Shown one piece after another: positions 16,212 to 24,302 of a DNA stretch of 40,943 nucleotides. The translations under genes were made by a program, and so were the position numbers. Source of the DNA: JASMHC01 sp964476515 (GTDB lineage: Bacteria; Pseudomonadota; Alphaproteobacteria; Rhodobacterales; Rhodobacteraceae); contig CAYZAY010000012.1 of NCBI GenBank assembly GCA_964476515.1, positions 1-40,943 on the forward strand. Reading direction: 5' to 3'. Position 1 is the first letter of the stretch, and every line of letters begins with the position of its first letter. The notes beneath the pieces were generated by a model that worked only from the letters and a program-made list of their open reading frames with translations, was not told where the DNA came from and searched no databases.

Positions 16212-16964
16212 ATGCTTAAATCCGCATTATTTGATATCACAAGAGCTACAGCCATCGAAGACGTCTGGTCGACCTATACGAAAGTGATGGATGACTTTGG
16301 CTTTGATCGCATAATCTACGGACGCACCCGTTATCGCAGCGGAACCAATTTGGGTGACCCTGCGGACTTTCTCGTACTGACTAACCACGATCCCGGCTAT
16401 GTCGAATATTTTGTCGAGCAAGAACGGTACATGGATTCCCCTATGTTTCGCTGGTCGTTTAATAACCATGGCTGTGCGAGTTGGTCAAAGGTTGCAGAGA
16501 TGGTGTCACGCGGATCGATTACACAAGCTGAGCTTGACGTTGTCGAAAAAAACCGGGAATTCAACGTTAACGCTGGATATACGGTAAGCTTTCCAGCAAT
16601 TTCACATCGATCCAAGTCCTCTGCGTCACTTTCCGCGAAAGTTGGTTTGTCACAAGCAGACGTCGACGAACTATGGAAAGAGCATTCGCTAGAGCTGGAG
16701 TTGTTGAATTATTTATTCGATTTGAAAATCTCTACCCTGCCCCATTTCTCTAAACATATTTCCCTAACCAAGCGTCAGAGAGAAGTTTTAGAGTGGATTG
16801 GTGACGGTAAAACGACGCAGGACACGGCGATTATTCTAGGGTTAACCCCCGCAACAATTGAGAAACATTTGAGATTGGCGCGTGAATCGCTGAATGTTGA
16901 CACTACAGCTCAGGCTGTTTTAAAAGCAGCTTTTCTTAACCAAATGTTCCTTATCGAAACATAA
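16212..16964 (+). CDS. LuxR-type regulator with autoinducer-binding domain (solo)
   Basis: The product has 250 residues. The N-terminal ~170 residues are an autoinducer-binding-like domain (FGFDRIIYG near 29-37, YVEYFVEQERYMDSP at 63-77). The C-terminal GerE helix-turn-helix (about 183-240) reads LTKRQREVLEWIGDGKTTQD and then LGLTPATIEKHLRLARESL. Compared with TraR, Asp70 is kept (D75) and Tyr61 fits Y66, but Trp57 and Pro71 appear replaced (P77 is one position off). No luxI synthase is in the window. It may answer a signal from elsewhere or a non-standard ligand. The start at 16212 sits behind a leader hairpin. Confidence 0.9.
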   Translation: MLKSALFDITRATAIEDVWSTYTKVMDDFGFDRIIYGRTRYRSGTNLGDPADFLVLTNHDPGYVEYFVEQERYMDSPMFRWSFNNHGCASWSKVAEMVSRGSITQAELDVVEKNREFNVNAGYTVSFPAISHRSKSSASLSAKVGLSQADVDELWKEHSLELELLNYLFDLKISTLPHFSKHISLTKRQREVLEWIGDGKTTQDTAIILGLTPATIEKHLRLARESLNVDTTAQAVLKAAFLNQMFLIET

Positions 16965-17051
16965 TCATTTCGGAAACTGCGTAAGTACGGAAAACCCTAC
17001 TTTATTTACCTGGCGTTAACTTGCATCATCAAGAAGTTCCGTGAGTGGTGG

Positions 17052-17202
17052 CTTTAGCCTGGGAACGTCGCAGAGTGATGTCCGAAACAACGGGATCAGA
17101 ACTTTGTGAGGGTCTTTTGACCAGTCGGCCCGTGGTTTATAGTCAACCGTCGGGTCGGCGTCTTACAGTCTCGCCTCATCCCCAATGTAAGAGGCTGCAA
17201 AG
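17052..17202 (+). ncRNA. Possible structured RNA, about 150 nt, type unknown
   Basis: Possible pairings: closing stem CTTTAGCCT (17052-17060) with AGGCT-gc-AAAG (17192-17202); apical stem GTCGGCCCG (17124-17132) with CGGGTCGGC (17151-17159), including G-U pairs, topped by GGTT/AACC (17134-17137, 17145-17148); and an alternative hairpin TCTTACA (17161-17167) with TGTAAGA (17186-17192). A mutually exclusive fold is a feature of 6S-like or regulatory RNAs, but the two flanks of the centre are unequal (63 and 32 nt) and no promoter was found. The pairings are my reading by eye, and the strand is uncertain. Confidence 0.25.
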
Positions 17203-17234
17203 GCGATACCGAGGTTTCTTGGTATCGCCTTTGC
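17197..17234 (+). terminator. Long hairpin, probable terminator after luxR or the candidate RNA
   Basis: A perfect 14-bp stem (GCAAAGGCGATACC 17197-17210 with GGTATCGCCTTTGC 17221-17234) has a 10-base loop. The following sequence is TTATTC, only moderately T-rich, so termination efficiency is uncertain. Confidence 0.55.
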
Positions 17235-17246
17235 TTATTCGAAAAC

Positions 17247-17277
17247 AAAAAAAGGCGCCGCAACAGCAGCGCCTTTT
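17247..17277 (-). terminator. Rho-independent terminator of the rpsB-tsf operon
   Basis: Read leftward: a 9-bp stem AAAAGGCGC/GCGCCTTTT (17269-17277 with 17250-17258), 10-base loop, then a run of seven T (17247-17253). It lies 22 bases after the tsf stop. Confidence 0.88.
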
Positions 17278-17298
17278 CGCAATGTTATTTAAGTAGAC

Positions 17299-18174
17299 TT
17301 AGCCCTGAGCTGCTTTTGCAACTTCAGCCGCGAAATCTTCTTCTTTTTTCTCGATGCCTTCGCCAACTTCCAAACGGACGTAACCAACTACGTTTACGCC
17401 TGCTTCTTTTGCAGCTGCTTCAACAGTCATATCTGGGTTGATGACAAATGCCTGACCCATAAGGGTGACTTCGGCCAAAAATTTCTTCATGCGACCGACG
17501 ATCATTTTTTCGATGACTTGCTCAGGCTTGCCAGATTCACGCGCGATTTCGATTTGAACCTGACGCTCTTTTTCGACAACTGCTGGATCTAGCGAGTCTT
17601 CGTTCAGCGCTGCTGGGTTTGCTGCTGCGATGTGCATAGCAACCTGTTTGCCAAAATCTTCGTTGTCGCCGTCCAGAGCGACGAGAACGCCGATCTTGCC
17701 CATGCCGTCAGTTGCAGCGTTGTGGACGTAGGAAACTACGCAAGCGCCTTCAACGGTCGACATGCGGCGGACCGACATGTTTTCACCGATGGTTGCAACC
17801 TTGTCAGTAACAACTTCTGAAACAGGCTTGCCGCCAAGATCTGCGGATTGCAGTGCGTCAACGTCAGAAACACCCATGGCAACACCAGCAATGCCAGCAA
17901 CCATTTCTTGGAACTCAGCATTTTTGCCAACGAAATCTGTTTCAGAATTCACTTCAACAGCAACACCTTTGCCACCGTCTACTTTAACCGCGACAAGACC
18001 TTCGGCAGCTGTACGGCCGGATTTCTTCGCCGCTTTTGCAAGACCTTTTGTGCGAAGCCAGTCAACTGCTGCTTCCATGTCACCGTCAGTTTCGGTCAGG
18101 GCTTTTTTCGCGTCCATCATGCCTGCGCCGGTGCTGTCGCGCAGTTCTTTCACCATTTTTGCTGTGATCGCCAT
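17299..18174 (-). CDS. tsf: Translation elongation factor Ts
   Basis: EF-Ts is the nucleotide exchange factor of EF-Tu in the cytosol. The 291-residue product begins with the UBA-like domain (MVKELRDSTGAGMMDAKKAL, 7-26). It has the EF-Tu contact motif TDFVGKN (79-85), in which Gly replaces the commoner Ala. The C-terminus contains EVTLMGQAFVINPDMTV and VVGYVRLEVGEGI, standard for the family. The ATG has AGGAG upstream. It lies 77 bases after rpsB in the same direction, the usual bacterial pair, and is followed by a strong terminator. Confidence 0.97.
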   Translation of the reverse strand: MAITAKMVKELRDSTGAGMMDAKKALTETDGDMEAAVDWLRTKGLAKAAKKSGRTAAEGLVAVKVDGGKGVAVEVNSETDFVGKNAEFQEMVAGIAGVAMGVSDVDALQSADLGGKPVSEVVTDKVATIGENMSVRRMSTVEGACVVSYVHNAATDGMGKIGVLVALDGDNEDFGKQVAMHIAAANPAALNEDSLDPAVVEKERQVQIEIARESGKPEQVIEKMIVGRMKKFLAEVTLMGQAFVINPDMTVEAAAKEAGVNVVGYVRLEVGEGIEKKEEDFAAEVAKAAQG

Positions 18175-18251
18175 TTTGGGATCTCCTTGGTATTAAGAAT
18201 TGGGTCTGACCGCAGGGTTAACCGCGGTCAGTATCAGAAATGTAAAGCGGA

Positions 18252-19025
18252 TCAGGCTTCGGCTGGTGCTTCTTCAGCAACGGCTTCTTCAACTGGAGCT
18301 TCGTCCATAGCACCAAGATCGATACCTGCAGCACCCATCTGAGCGGTCATACCGTCCAAAGCAGCGCGGCTTACAAGGTCGCAGTAAAGAGAGATGGCAC
18401 GCGATGCGTCGTCGTTACCTGGGATGATGTAGTCAACACCATCTGGCGGGCAGTTCGTGTCAACAACTGCAACAACAGGAATGCCAAGCTTGTTTGCTTC
18501 TGCGATGGCCAGCGACTCTTTCTTTACGTCGATGACGAACAGCATGTCAGGTGTGCCGCCCATTTCGCGGATACCGCCAAGCGATGCTTGCAATTTGCCC
18601 TGATCACGTTCCATGCCAAGACGTTCTTTCTTGGTCAGACCTTCTGCGCCGGTTACCAATTTCTCGTCAATCTCGTTTAGACGTTTGATCGACTGGGAAA
18701 CGGTTTTCCAGTTGGTCAGCGTGCCACCAAGCCAACGGTGGTTCATGTAATATTGTGCGCATTTTTCAGCAGCTTCAGCAACGGGACCCGCTGCCTGACG
18801 CTTGGTGCCGACAAACAGAATGCGGCCGCCTTTTGCAACAGTGTCACGAACAACTGTCAGTGCCTGATCCAGCATTGGAACGGTCTGAGTGAGGTCCATG
18901 ATGTGGATGCCGTTACGCTGGCCGTAGATAAACGGACCCATGCGAGGGTTCCAACGTTGTGTCTGGTGGCCGAAGTGTACGCCAGCTTCCAATAGCTGAC
19001 GAAGAGTGAACTCAGGAAGAGCCAT
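18252..19025 (-). CDS. rpsB: 30S ribosomal protein S2
   Basis: S2 is a 30S subunit protein at the head-body junction. The product has 257 residues. The start MALPEFTLRQLLEAGVHFGHQ is the family signature, followed by RWNPRM, GRILFVGTKRQA, NHRWLGGTLTNWKT and the ending IPVVAVVDTNCPPDGVDYIIPGND. The C-terminal tail is acidic and A/E-rich, as in other alphaproteobacteria. It has AAAGGAAC upstream as ribosome-binding site. First gene of rpsB-tsf; the leader contains a small hairpin that may matter for autoregulation. Confidence 0.97.
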   Translation of the reverse strand: MALPEFTLRQLLEAGVHFGHQTQRWNPRMGPFIYGQRNGIHIMDLTQTVPMLDQALTVVRDTVAKGGRILFVGTKRQAAGPVAEAAEKCAQYYMNHRWLGGTLTNWKTVSQSIKRLNEIDEKLVTGAEGLTKKERLGMERDQGKLQASLGGIREMGGTPDMLFVIDVKKESLAIAEANKLGIPVVAVVDTNCPPDGVDYIIPGNDDASRAISLYCDLVSRAALDGMTAQMGAAGIDLGAMDEAPVEEAVAEEAPAEA

Positions 19026-19089
19026 TTGGTAGTTCCTTTCCGGTTTAGCCTCAGCGGGGTATCAGAGCGGATGCTCCAACCGGAGGACA

Positions 19090-19110
19090 TTTGAGGATTT
19101 CTCCCTCAAA
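19090..19110 (-). promoter_or_regulatory. Hairpin in the rpsB leader
   Basis: TTTGAGG (19090-19096) and CCTCAAA (19104-19110) form a perfect 7-bp stem with a 7-base loop about 65-85 bases before the rpsB start. rpsB leaders are bound by S2 in several bacteria; whether this hairpin is that site is not known. Confidence 0.4.
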
Positions 19111-19148
19111 GGCCCAAAACCCGCCTGCGGTATGAATGGCGCGCGTTT

Positions 19149-19177
19149 AGTATTGTTTAGAGGGGATAGCAAGGCAA
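19149..19177 (-). promoter_or_regulatory. Possible promoter of rpsB-tsf
   Basis: Read leftward: TTGCCT (19172-19177), 17-base spacer, AATACT (19149-19154). Both boxes match 4 of 6 consensus bases. The leader would be about 115 bases long. Confidence 0.4.
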
Positions 19178-19449
19178 AATAACCATACTGCACTACATTT
19201 ATCATGGCAAAGTGCACCGGTGTTAACCATTCGTTCACAAAGTGTTTGGAAAACTAAACAAAGGGGGTTGAAGAAATTTAAATATAGTTAATGTTTACAA
19301 AAGGCTGCGACTTTCCCAACCGAATGAAGCCGCCCAAAAAGACAGTTTCCTGACAAATACGTCAAAGTGTTCGCGTTACTAGTTTCAAGCACTGTGTGTT
19401 AATCCGTTACCTGCGTATCCACTCCTCCAAACGAAATGGAAATTACTCT

Positions 19450-19824
19450 ATGCTCAGGCCAACTATTGCTAACGCTGATACGAAGAGCATCCTTGTTCTG
19501 ATCCAATCCACAATTAATGAAAATTACCTTAATCCAAGTTGCGAAGTACACCGGATCAAAACCATTTCGGATTTGTCGACTGAAATCTTGAAACAGATTA
19601 ACCCAGGTATCGTGCTCTGCCCGCTTTTTACACTTAGGTATGATGCGATTGACGTTGGTAAAATGATTTTAGAGGCCGAAGTGAACAGCAAGCTGTTGAT
19701 TGAATCGCCTACCCTGCCCCGTCCGGCAATGGTTGCGCGTGAAATTTCGACCGCCTGTCCCGAATTGAATTTCGACTTTTTCGATATGCAGCGCTGGTTA
19801 AACCGCTGCCTGATGACCGCTTAG
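19450..19824 (+). CDS. Hypothetical protein, possible degenerate receiver-like fold
   Basis: The product has 124 residues with no signal or membrane segment. The alternation of hydrophobic strands (SILVLIQS at 11-18, GIVLCPLF at about 52-59, SKLLIESP at about 78-85) with helices resembles a response-regulator or Rossmann-like fold. The usual Asp and Lys of a receiver are not recognisable. The frame is open 18 codons upstream from a GTG at 19396, but the ATG at 19450 gives the more ordinary start. The last codons overlap the convergent gamma carbonic anhydrase gene by 4 bases. Function unknown. Confidence 0.6.
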   Translation: MLRPTIANADTKSILVLIQSTINENYLNPSCEVHRIKTISDLSTEILKQINPGIVLCPLFTLRYDAIDVGKMILEAEVNSKLLIESPTLPRPAMVAREISTACPELNFDFFDMQRWLNRCLMTA

Positions 19825-20348
19825 ATTTGCGTCAGCTCTTCGCGGAAACGGCGCATGTTTTCCTGATAGTGGATGGCTGACCGCTTTAATCCTTCGATGG
19901 CGGCATCATCGAGCTGTCGGACAATCTTGCCCGGAGAACCCATAACAAGGCTGCCATCCGGAATTTCTTTGTTCTCTGTGATCAAAGCATTGGCGCCTAT
20001 CAAACAATTTTTGCCAATTTTGGCACCGTTCAACACAGTGGCACCCATTCCGATCAAACTATTGTCGCCGATTGTACAGCCGTGAAGCATCGCTTTGTGC
20101 CCGATCGTACAACCTTTCCCAATCGTTAACGGATAGCCGATATCCGTATGCATGATGGTGTTTTCCTGAACGTTTGATCCTTCACCAATTACAATTGGCT
20201 CATTATCACCACGAAGCGTGCTGCCAAACCAAACCGATGTCCCGCTTTGAAGAAAGATCTGGCCGATGATATTGGCATCGGGTGCGACCCAGTAATCGCC
20301 ATCTTCGGGAACTTGAGGTTTGAAGTCTCCAAGCGCATAAAATGTCAT
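19821..20348 (-). CDS. Gamma-carbonic-anhydrase-like hexapeptide-repeat protein
   Basis: The 175-residue left-handed beta-helix protein has repeats typical of the YrdA/CaiE/gamma-CA family: GSTLRGDNEPIVIG-like (here WFGSTLRGDNEPIVIGEGSN), QENTIMHTDIGYPLTIG, TIGHKAMLHGCTIGDNSLIGMGATVLNGAKIG. The metal-ligand histidines of the family fit the His of MHTD, of IGHKAM and of LHGC. It may be a zinc carbonic anhydrase or an uncharacterised transferase-like protein. Third gene of the yicC-gmk operon, joined by an ATGA overlap. Confidence 0.88.
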   Translation of the reverse strand: MTFYALGDFKPQVPEDGDYWVAPDANIIGQIFLQSGTSVWFGSTLRGDNEPIVIGEGSNVQENTIMHTDIGYPLTIGKGCTIGHKAMLHGCTIGDNSLIGMGATVLNGAKIGKNCLIGANALITENKEIPDGSLVMGSPGKIVRQLDDAAIEGLKRSAIHYQENMRRFREELTQI

Positions 20349-20989
20349 TTCATAGCCTCAAATTCAGTGTTTAGGTTGCGAACCACTTCGACCAATCCAG
20401 GTTGCCGTTGGCGCTGTAGCCGTTCGGCGATCAGGATCGACTGCAGATCGGACCACGTCTTTTCTAAATCGTCATTTACCAGAACATAATCGTATTCGGC
20501 GTAATGGCTTATCTCGTCGCGTGATTTGGCCATGCGATCTTTGATGACTTCGCTGCTGTCCTGACCACGTCCGACAAGCCTGCGTTCCAACTCTTCGATA
20601 GATGGCGGCAGGATGAAAATACTAACTACAGAATCTTTCAACGCCGAACCAGCGATCTGTTGTCCTCCTTGCCAGTCGATATCAAACAGGACATCACGAC
20701 CGCTTTCGATCGCATCCTGAACCGGTGCCTGAGGGCTGCCGTAGTAGTTACCAAACACTTCGGCATGTTCGAGCATTTCACCGCAATCAATCATATCGGT
20801 AAACTCTTCTTTGGTATGAAAGAAATACTCGACCCCGTGGGTTTCGCCCTCTCGTGGCGCGCGCGTCGTGGCGGATACGGAAAAGCGAAGCGCTGGATCC
20901 CACGCCATTAGGCGCTTTGCCAAAGTCGATTTCCCTGCACCCGAAGGTGAAGACAGAATAACCAAAAGCCCGCGTCTGTTGCTTGGCAT
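20345..20989 (-). CDS. gmk: Guanylate kinase
   Basis: It phosphorylates GMP to GDP with ATP. The 214-residue protein starts MPSNRRGLLVILSSPSGAGK with the P-loop at 13-22. It has the GMP-binding motifs SATTRAPREGETHGVEYFF and DIDWQGGQQI, then VSIFILPPS. The ATG at 20989 is chosen because GGAG lies 5-6 bases before it; a GTG at 20995, overlapping the yicC stop, sits within that site and is less likely. Operon order yicC-gmk is common in proteobacteria. Confidence 0.95.
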   Translation of the reverse strand: MPSNRRGLLVILSSPSGAGKSTLAKRLMAWDPALRFSVSATTRAPREGETHGVEYFFHTKEEFTDMIDCGEMLEHAEVFGNYYGSPQAPVQDAIESGRDVLFDIDWQGGQQIAGSALKDSVVSIFILPPSIEELERRLVGRGQDSSEVIKDRMAKSRDEISHYAEYDYVLVNDDLEKTWSDLQSILIAERLQRQRQPGLVEVVRNLNTEFEAMK

Positions 20990-20991
20990 GT

Positions 20992-21882
20992 TCACTCCAC
21001 GTTTTGAACTTGTTCGCGCATCTGATCGATCACGGCCTTAAGATCAAGACCGATTGCGGTTAGATCTTTGTGCTGTGACTTTGAACATAGCGTATTGGCC
21101 TCGCGATTGAACTCTTGACAAAGGAAATCAAGTTTACGTCCGATTTTATCGCCCTGTGCCAATAGCTTACGCGCCGCTTCTACATGGGCTTTCAGACGAT
21201 CCATTTCTTCGGTCACATCAGTTTTGACTGCGATAATCGCAATTTCCTGTGCAACGCGGTCAATGTCCAAGCCATCAATGTTGTCTTGAACCCGTTGCAG
21301 CGAAGCTTTGTACATCCCATCCAAATCTGCACGTCGCTGGTCAATTACGCCCATCGCGTCATTCACCAGTTGTTCGATTGTATCAATTTGCGCGCTAAGG
21401 ATTGCTTCTAGTGAAGTTCCTTCTTGATCCCGCATGGTCACGAAATCACTTAGGATCGGACGGAAATCCGCAATCAGAGCTGCCTTCAAAGCATCGGTAT
21501 CATCTGCGTCTGCTGCCTGATCCATTACGCCTTTTACCGTCAAAATGTCAGCGGCGGTAGCTGGTGTCAGGTTTAAGCCTTTGTCCAGCGCTGCCTTTTC
21601 AACTTCGCCAATCGCGGCGAGTGTCGCATCAAGAGCAGAGTGGTTTACGGCAAACTGGGTGGCTTGTTGATCGCGTGTAACGCGCAACGAAAGAGAAACC
21701 GATCCTCTGGAAATGGCCTTGGTGACAAGCGGCTTTAATTCAGCTTCAAGCCCGCCGACCCAATCAGGAACGCGCATGCGCACGTCCAAACCTTTTGAGT
21801 TGACGCTTCGGATATCCCATATCCATTGAAAAGCCCCGCTTGCGCCCTGCCCCGAGGCGAACCCTGTCATTGATTTAACCAT
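20992..21882 (-). CDS. YicC/YloC family endoribonuclease-like protein
   Basis: The 296-residue protein starts MVKSMTGFASGQG, the YicC signature. It has RSVNSKGLDVRMRVP near the N-terminus, a long helical middle, and the DUF1732 C-terminus with KLDFLCQEFNREANTLCSKSQ and ending LKAVIDQMREQVQNVE. E. coli YicC is an endoribonuclease family member; the biological role in alphaproteobacteria is open. First gene of the yicC-gmk-gamma-CA operon. Confidence 0.93.
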   Translation of the reverse strand: MVKSMTGFASGQGASGAFQWIWDIRSVNSKGLDVRMRVPDWVGGLEAELKPLVTKAISRGSVSLSLRVTRDQQATQFAVNHSALDATLAAIGEVEKAALDKGLNLTPATAADILTVKGVMDQAADADDTDALKAALIADFRPILSDFVTMRDQEGTSLEAILSAQIDTIEQLVNDAMGVIDQRRADLDGMYKASLQRVQDNIDGLDIDRVAQEIAIIAVKTDVTEEMDRLKAHVEAARKLLAQGDKIGRKLDFLCQEFNREANTLCSKSQHKDLTAIGLDLKAVIDQMREQVQNVE

Positions 21883-22087
21883 ACCCAGCCTTCCAATTCT
21901 GTTCCTTGCACGTAAGCCATTTTGACCCTCTGCATCAAGCCTTCGCGTGGTCGATTAAAGTCTCGGTTAACCATGGCTTACGGAAATGCTGTCATTTTAT
22001 TGAAGATTGAGGAAATTAAGAAACTGTTAGGGAATCTAAAGACATTATGAACAAAAAGCTTAACAGGCTGAAACGGGATACGAGATT

Positions 22088-22744
22088 ATGTTGGTTATCG
22101 AGGGCAATCGTCGGATGAAAACACCGAGAATTTTAAATCAACTTGAAGCTTATTGGGAAGCTTTGAGGCCCGAAGACGGATTACCCTGTCGTGACGATAT
22201 TGATCCGCGTGGCATTGAAGATGCCCTTGACTATTCGTTCCTTCTGGCAAAATCGCACTCTGGAGACGTTGTTTTTCGCGTTGCAGGTGAACGGTTGGGC
22301 GAACTGTTTGGCGTTTCTCTTGAACGCGTTCCAATCTCAGTTTAGTTTTCCAGAGAATGCCAGCCATCGCTTGCCAAGGGTCTTAAAAGTGTTTTCGAAG
22401 CACCGGGCATCCTTCGGGCTGAAATGATTTCAGCGTGTAACATGATGCGTCCTGAATTGACTGCACATATGTTGGTCATGCCACTGCAACCCGAGGACGG
22501 TGAACCAGCATTGGCCCTCGGGGCCATACACGTTGATGGCATAGTCGGTAAACCGCCACGCCAGTTTACCCAAATCAGTCAGAATTTGACCCGGATTGTT
22601 CTTGGCACAAAGCAAGACTTTAGCCTGCAGCCACAAACCGTATTCGGAATGGCCGAAGGGCCGTCTGAATTTACCCACGAAAAAGGGCGTCCCACTGCTG
22701 CAGGACGCCCCAAATTCAAAATCATAGACGGTGGGCGTGAATAA
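22088..22744 (+). pseudogene. PAS-domain protein (PAS_5 type) interrupted by one in-frame TAG
   Basis: The frame from ATG 22088 (or ATG 22115) reads NQLEAYWEALRPEDGLPCRDDIDPRGIEDAL and continues to FGVSLERVPISV. It meets TAG at 22343-22345. The same frame then runs on without a shift (FSRECQPSLAKGLKSVFEAPGILRAEMI ... PALALGAIHVDGIVGKPPRQF) to TAA at 22742-22744. Before and after the stop the sequence matches one continuous PAS_5 domain as seen in many Roseobacter proteins. Total length would be 217 residues. A sense codon changed to amber is the simplest reading. The gene ends 1 base from the DAHP synthase gene on the other strand. Confidence 0.75.
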
Positions 22745-24118
22745 TCAGCCCGCCTTAACCGACGTAGCTTCCGGAGTGCGACGGTTTGATAGTTCTTCCG
22801 CAACAAGGAATGCCAGCTCGAGCGCTTGTGAAGCATTAAGCCGTGGGTCACATGCTGTGTGGTAACGATCCGATAGATCTTCGTCAGACAACGCATGAAC
22901 GCCACCGGTGCATTCGGTCACGTCCGTTCCGGTCATCTCGAAATGCACACCGCCTGGGATAGTGCCCTCTGATTTGTGGATCTGGAAAAATTCACGAACT
23001 TCGCGCAGAACGCTATCAAACGGACGGGTTTTATAGCCCGTTGACGATTTGATTGTGTTTCCGTGCATTGCATCGCATGACCAAACAACACTGGCCCCTT
23101 CTTCTTCAACAGCCCTGATCAGGCGCGGAAGATGGTCGCCAACTTTACCGGCACCAAAGCGCGCGATCAAAGTCAGACGACCGGCTTCATTTTCAGGGTT
23201 AAGCTTGTTCATCAGAACTTTTAGGTCATCAGCGCTCGTTGTTGGGCCGCATTTCAGACCAATTGGGTTCTGAACGCCGCTACAGAATTCAACATGTGCC
23301 CCGTCTGGTTGGCGTGTCCGATCGCCGATCCAAATCATGTGGCCAGAACCAGCCAACCACTGACCGGTTGTTGAATCCAGACGACACAGAGCTTCTTCGT
23401 ATTCCAGAAGCAGGGCTTCGTGGCTGGTGTAGAAATCCACGGTCTGCAACGTATGCGCCCGATCACTGTCGACGCCGGCTGCTTTCATGAAATCCAAAGC
23501 GTCACTGATGCGGTTTGCAAGTGCACTGTAACGTTCAGCTTTGCCGTTTTCGGTGAAGCCCAAAGTCCAACTGTGAACTTCGTGTACGTCAGCATAACCA
23601 CCCGTCGAAAACGCACGAAGAAGGTTTAGCGTTGATGCCGCCTGCGTGAACGCCTGCAGCATTTTTTGCGGGTTTGGAATGCGGGATTCAGGCGTAAAAT
23701 CCAGCTCGTTGATGATATCACCGCGGTAGCTTGGCAGCTCGACGCCGTCGATAACCTCGGTCGGGGCCGAGCGTGGCTTGGCAAACTGACCCGCCATGCG
23801 GCCAACCTTGATAACCGGAACTTTCGCGCCGTAGGTCAGGACCATCGCCATTTGCAGCATCACTTTGAACGTGTCGCGAATGCCGTCGGCAGAAAACTCT
23901 GCAAAGCTTTCGGCGCAATCGCCACCCTGAAGTAAAAACGCTTCGCCGCGCGATGCTTTGGCCAATTCGCTTTTCAAGCGGCGTGCTTCACCGGCGAAAA
24001 CAAGTGGCGGATATTTCGCCAACTGACCTTCTACAGCATTCAAAGCCGCCTGGTCAGTATACTCAGGCATCTGGATCCGAGGCTTTTTGCGCCAGTCCGA
24101 TTTCTGCCATTCGCTCAT
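22745..24118 (-). CDS. Class II 3-deoxy-7-phosphoheptulonate (DAHP) synthase
   Basis: It condenses phosphoenolpyruvate and erythrose 4-phosphate, the first step of the shikimate pathway to aromatic amino acids. The 457-residue length and the plant-like class II motifs are clear: LLQGGDCAESFAEF with metal-ligand C68, MLTYGAK-type segment (MVLTYGAKVPVIKVGRMAGQFAKPRS), HFVWIGDRTRQ-like MIWIGDRTRQPDGAHVEF, GPTTSADDLK, VVWSCDAMHGNT, and HFEMTGTDVTECTGG. GGAG lies 8 bases before the ATG. It stands alone, with the GlxA-type gene divergent over 184 bases. Confidence 0.96.
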   Translation of the reverse strand: MSEWQKSDWRKKPRIQMPEYTDQAALNAVEGQLAKYPPLVFAGEARRLKSELAKASRGEAFLLQGGDCAESFAEFSADGIRDTFKVMLQMAMVLTYGAKVPVIKVGRMAGQFAKPRSAPTEVIDGVELPSYRGDIINELDFTPESRIPNPQKMLQAFTQAASTLNLLRAFSTGGYADVHEVHSWTLGFTENGKAERYSALANRISDALDFMKAAGVDSDRAHTLQTVDFYTSHEALLLEYEEALCRLDSTTGQWLAGSGHMIWIGDRTRQPDGAHVEFCSGVQNPIGLKCGPTTSADDLKVLMNKLNPENEAGRLTLIARFGAGKVGDHLPRLIRAVEEEGASVVWSCDAMHGNTIKSSTGYKTRPFDSVLREVREFFQIHKSEGTIPGGVHFEMTGTDVTECTGGVHALSDEDLSDRYHTACDPRLNASQALELAFLVAEELSNRRTPEATSVKAG

Positions 24119-24302
24119 GTCTTTTCTCCGATGTTAGCGATATCATCGCTGATATATTTAGATTAGCCGTAACGGGCCACAGCCCTTTTGCGATATTCTC
24201 GTCTTGACGACAATGTCTGATGAGGTTCAACGTCCTATAAAGACAACAAAATCCGCCTGCGAAATGCAAAATATCACTCATAATAAAGCGTAATTGCCCG
24301 AA

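Larger units (their letters stand above)
16965..17298. other. 334-base non-coding region between luxR and tsf
   Basis: The first 85 bases show nothing. From 17052 to 17202 there is a stretch able to form several nested stems. A rightward hairpin (17197-17234) and the leftward terminator of rpsB-tsf (17247-17277) follow. An open frame at 17045-17296 crosses both hairpins and has no family features, so it is not called. Confidence 0.6.
19026..19449. other. 424-base non-coding region between rpsB and the 124-residue protein gene
   Basis: The left part is the rpsB leader and promoter. The right part is A+T-rich upstream sequence of the gene at 19450; TGACAAATACGTCA is a weak palindrome near 19352. 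No RNA gene or further reading frame is recognised. Confidence 0.6.

Noticed and set aside
17052..17202. 6S RNA identity for the structured region
   Set aside because: The two sides of the central region are very unequal in length and no conserved 6S sequence was recognised, so only an unspecified structured RNA is offered.
17045..17296. 83-codon rightward open frame between luxR and tsf
   Set aside because: It crosses two hairpins, including the tsf terminator, and its composition is unlike the neighbours.
19223..19230. TTAACCAT, a CtrA-like half-site (also at 21967-21974 and near 21875)
   Set aside because: No TTAA-N7-TTAA full site is present, and one or two such 8-mers are expected by chance in a window of this size.
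19244..19260. GTTC-N7-GTTT-like second SOS box upstream of the 124-residue gene
   Set aside because: One half-site is mismatched and the gene has no link to DNA damage.
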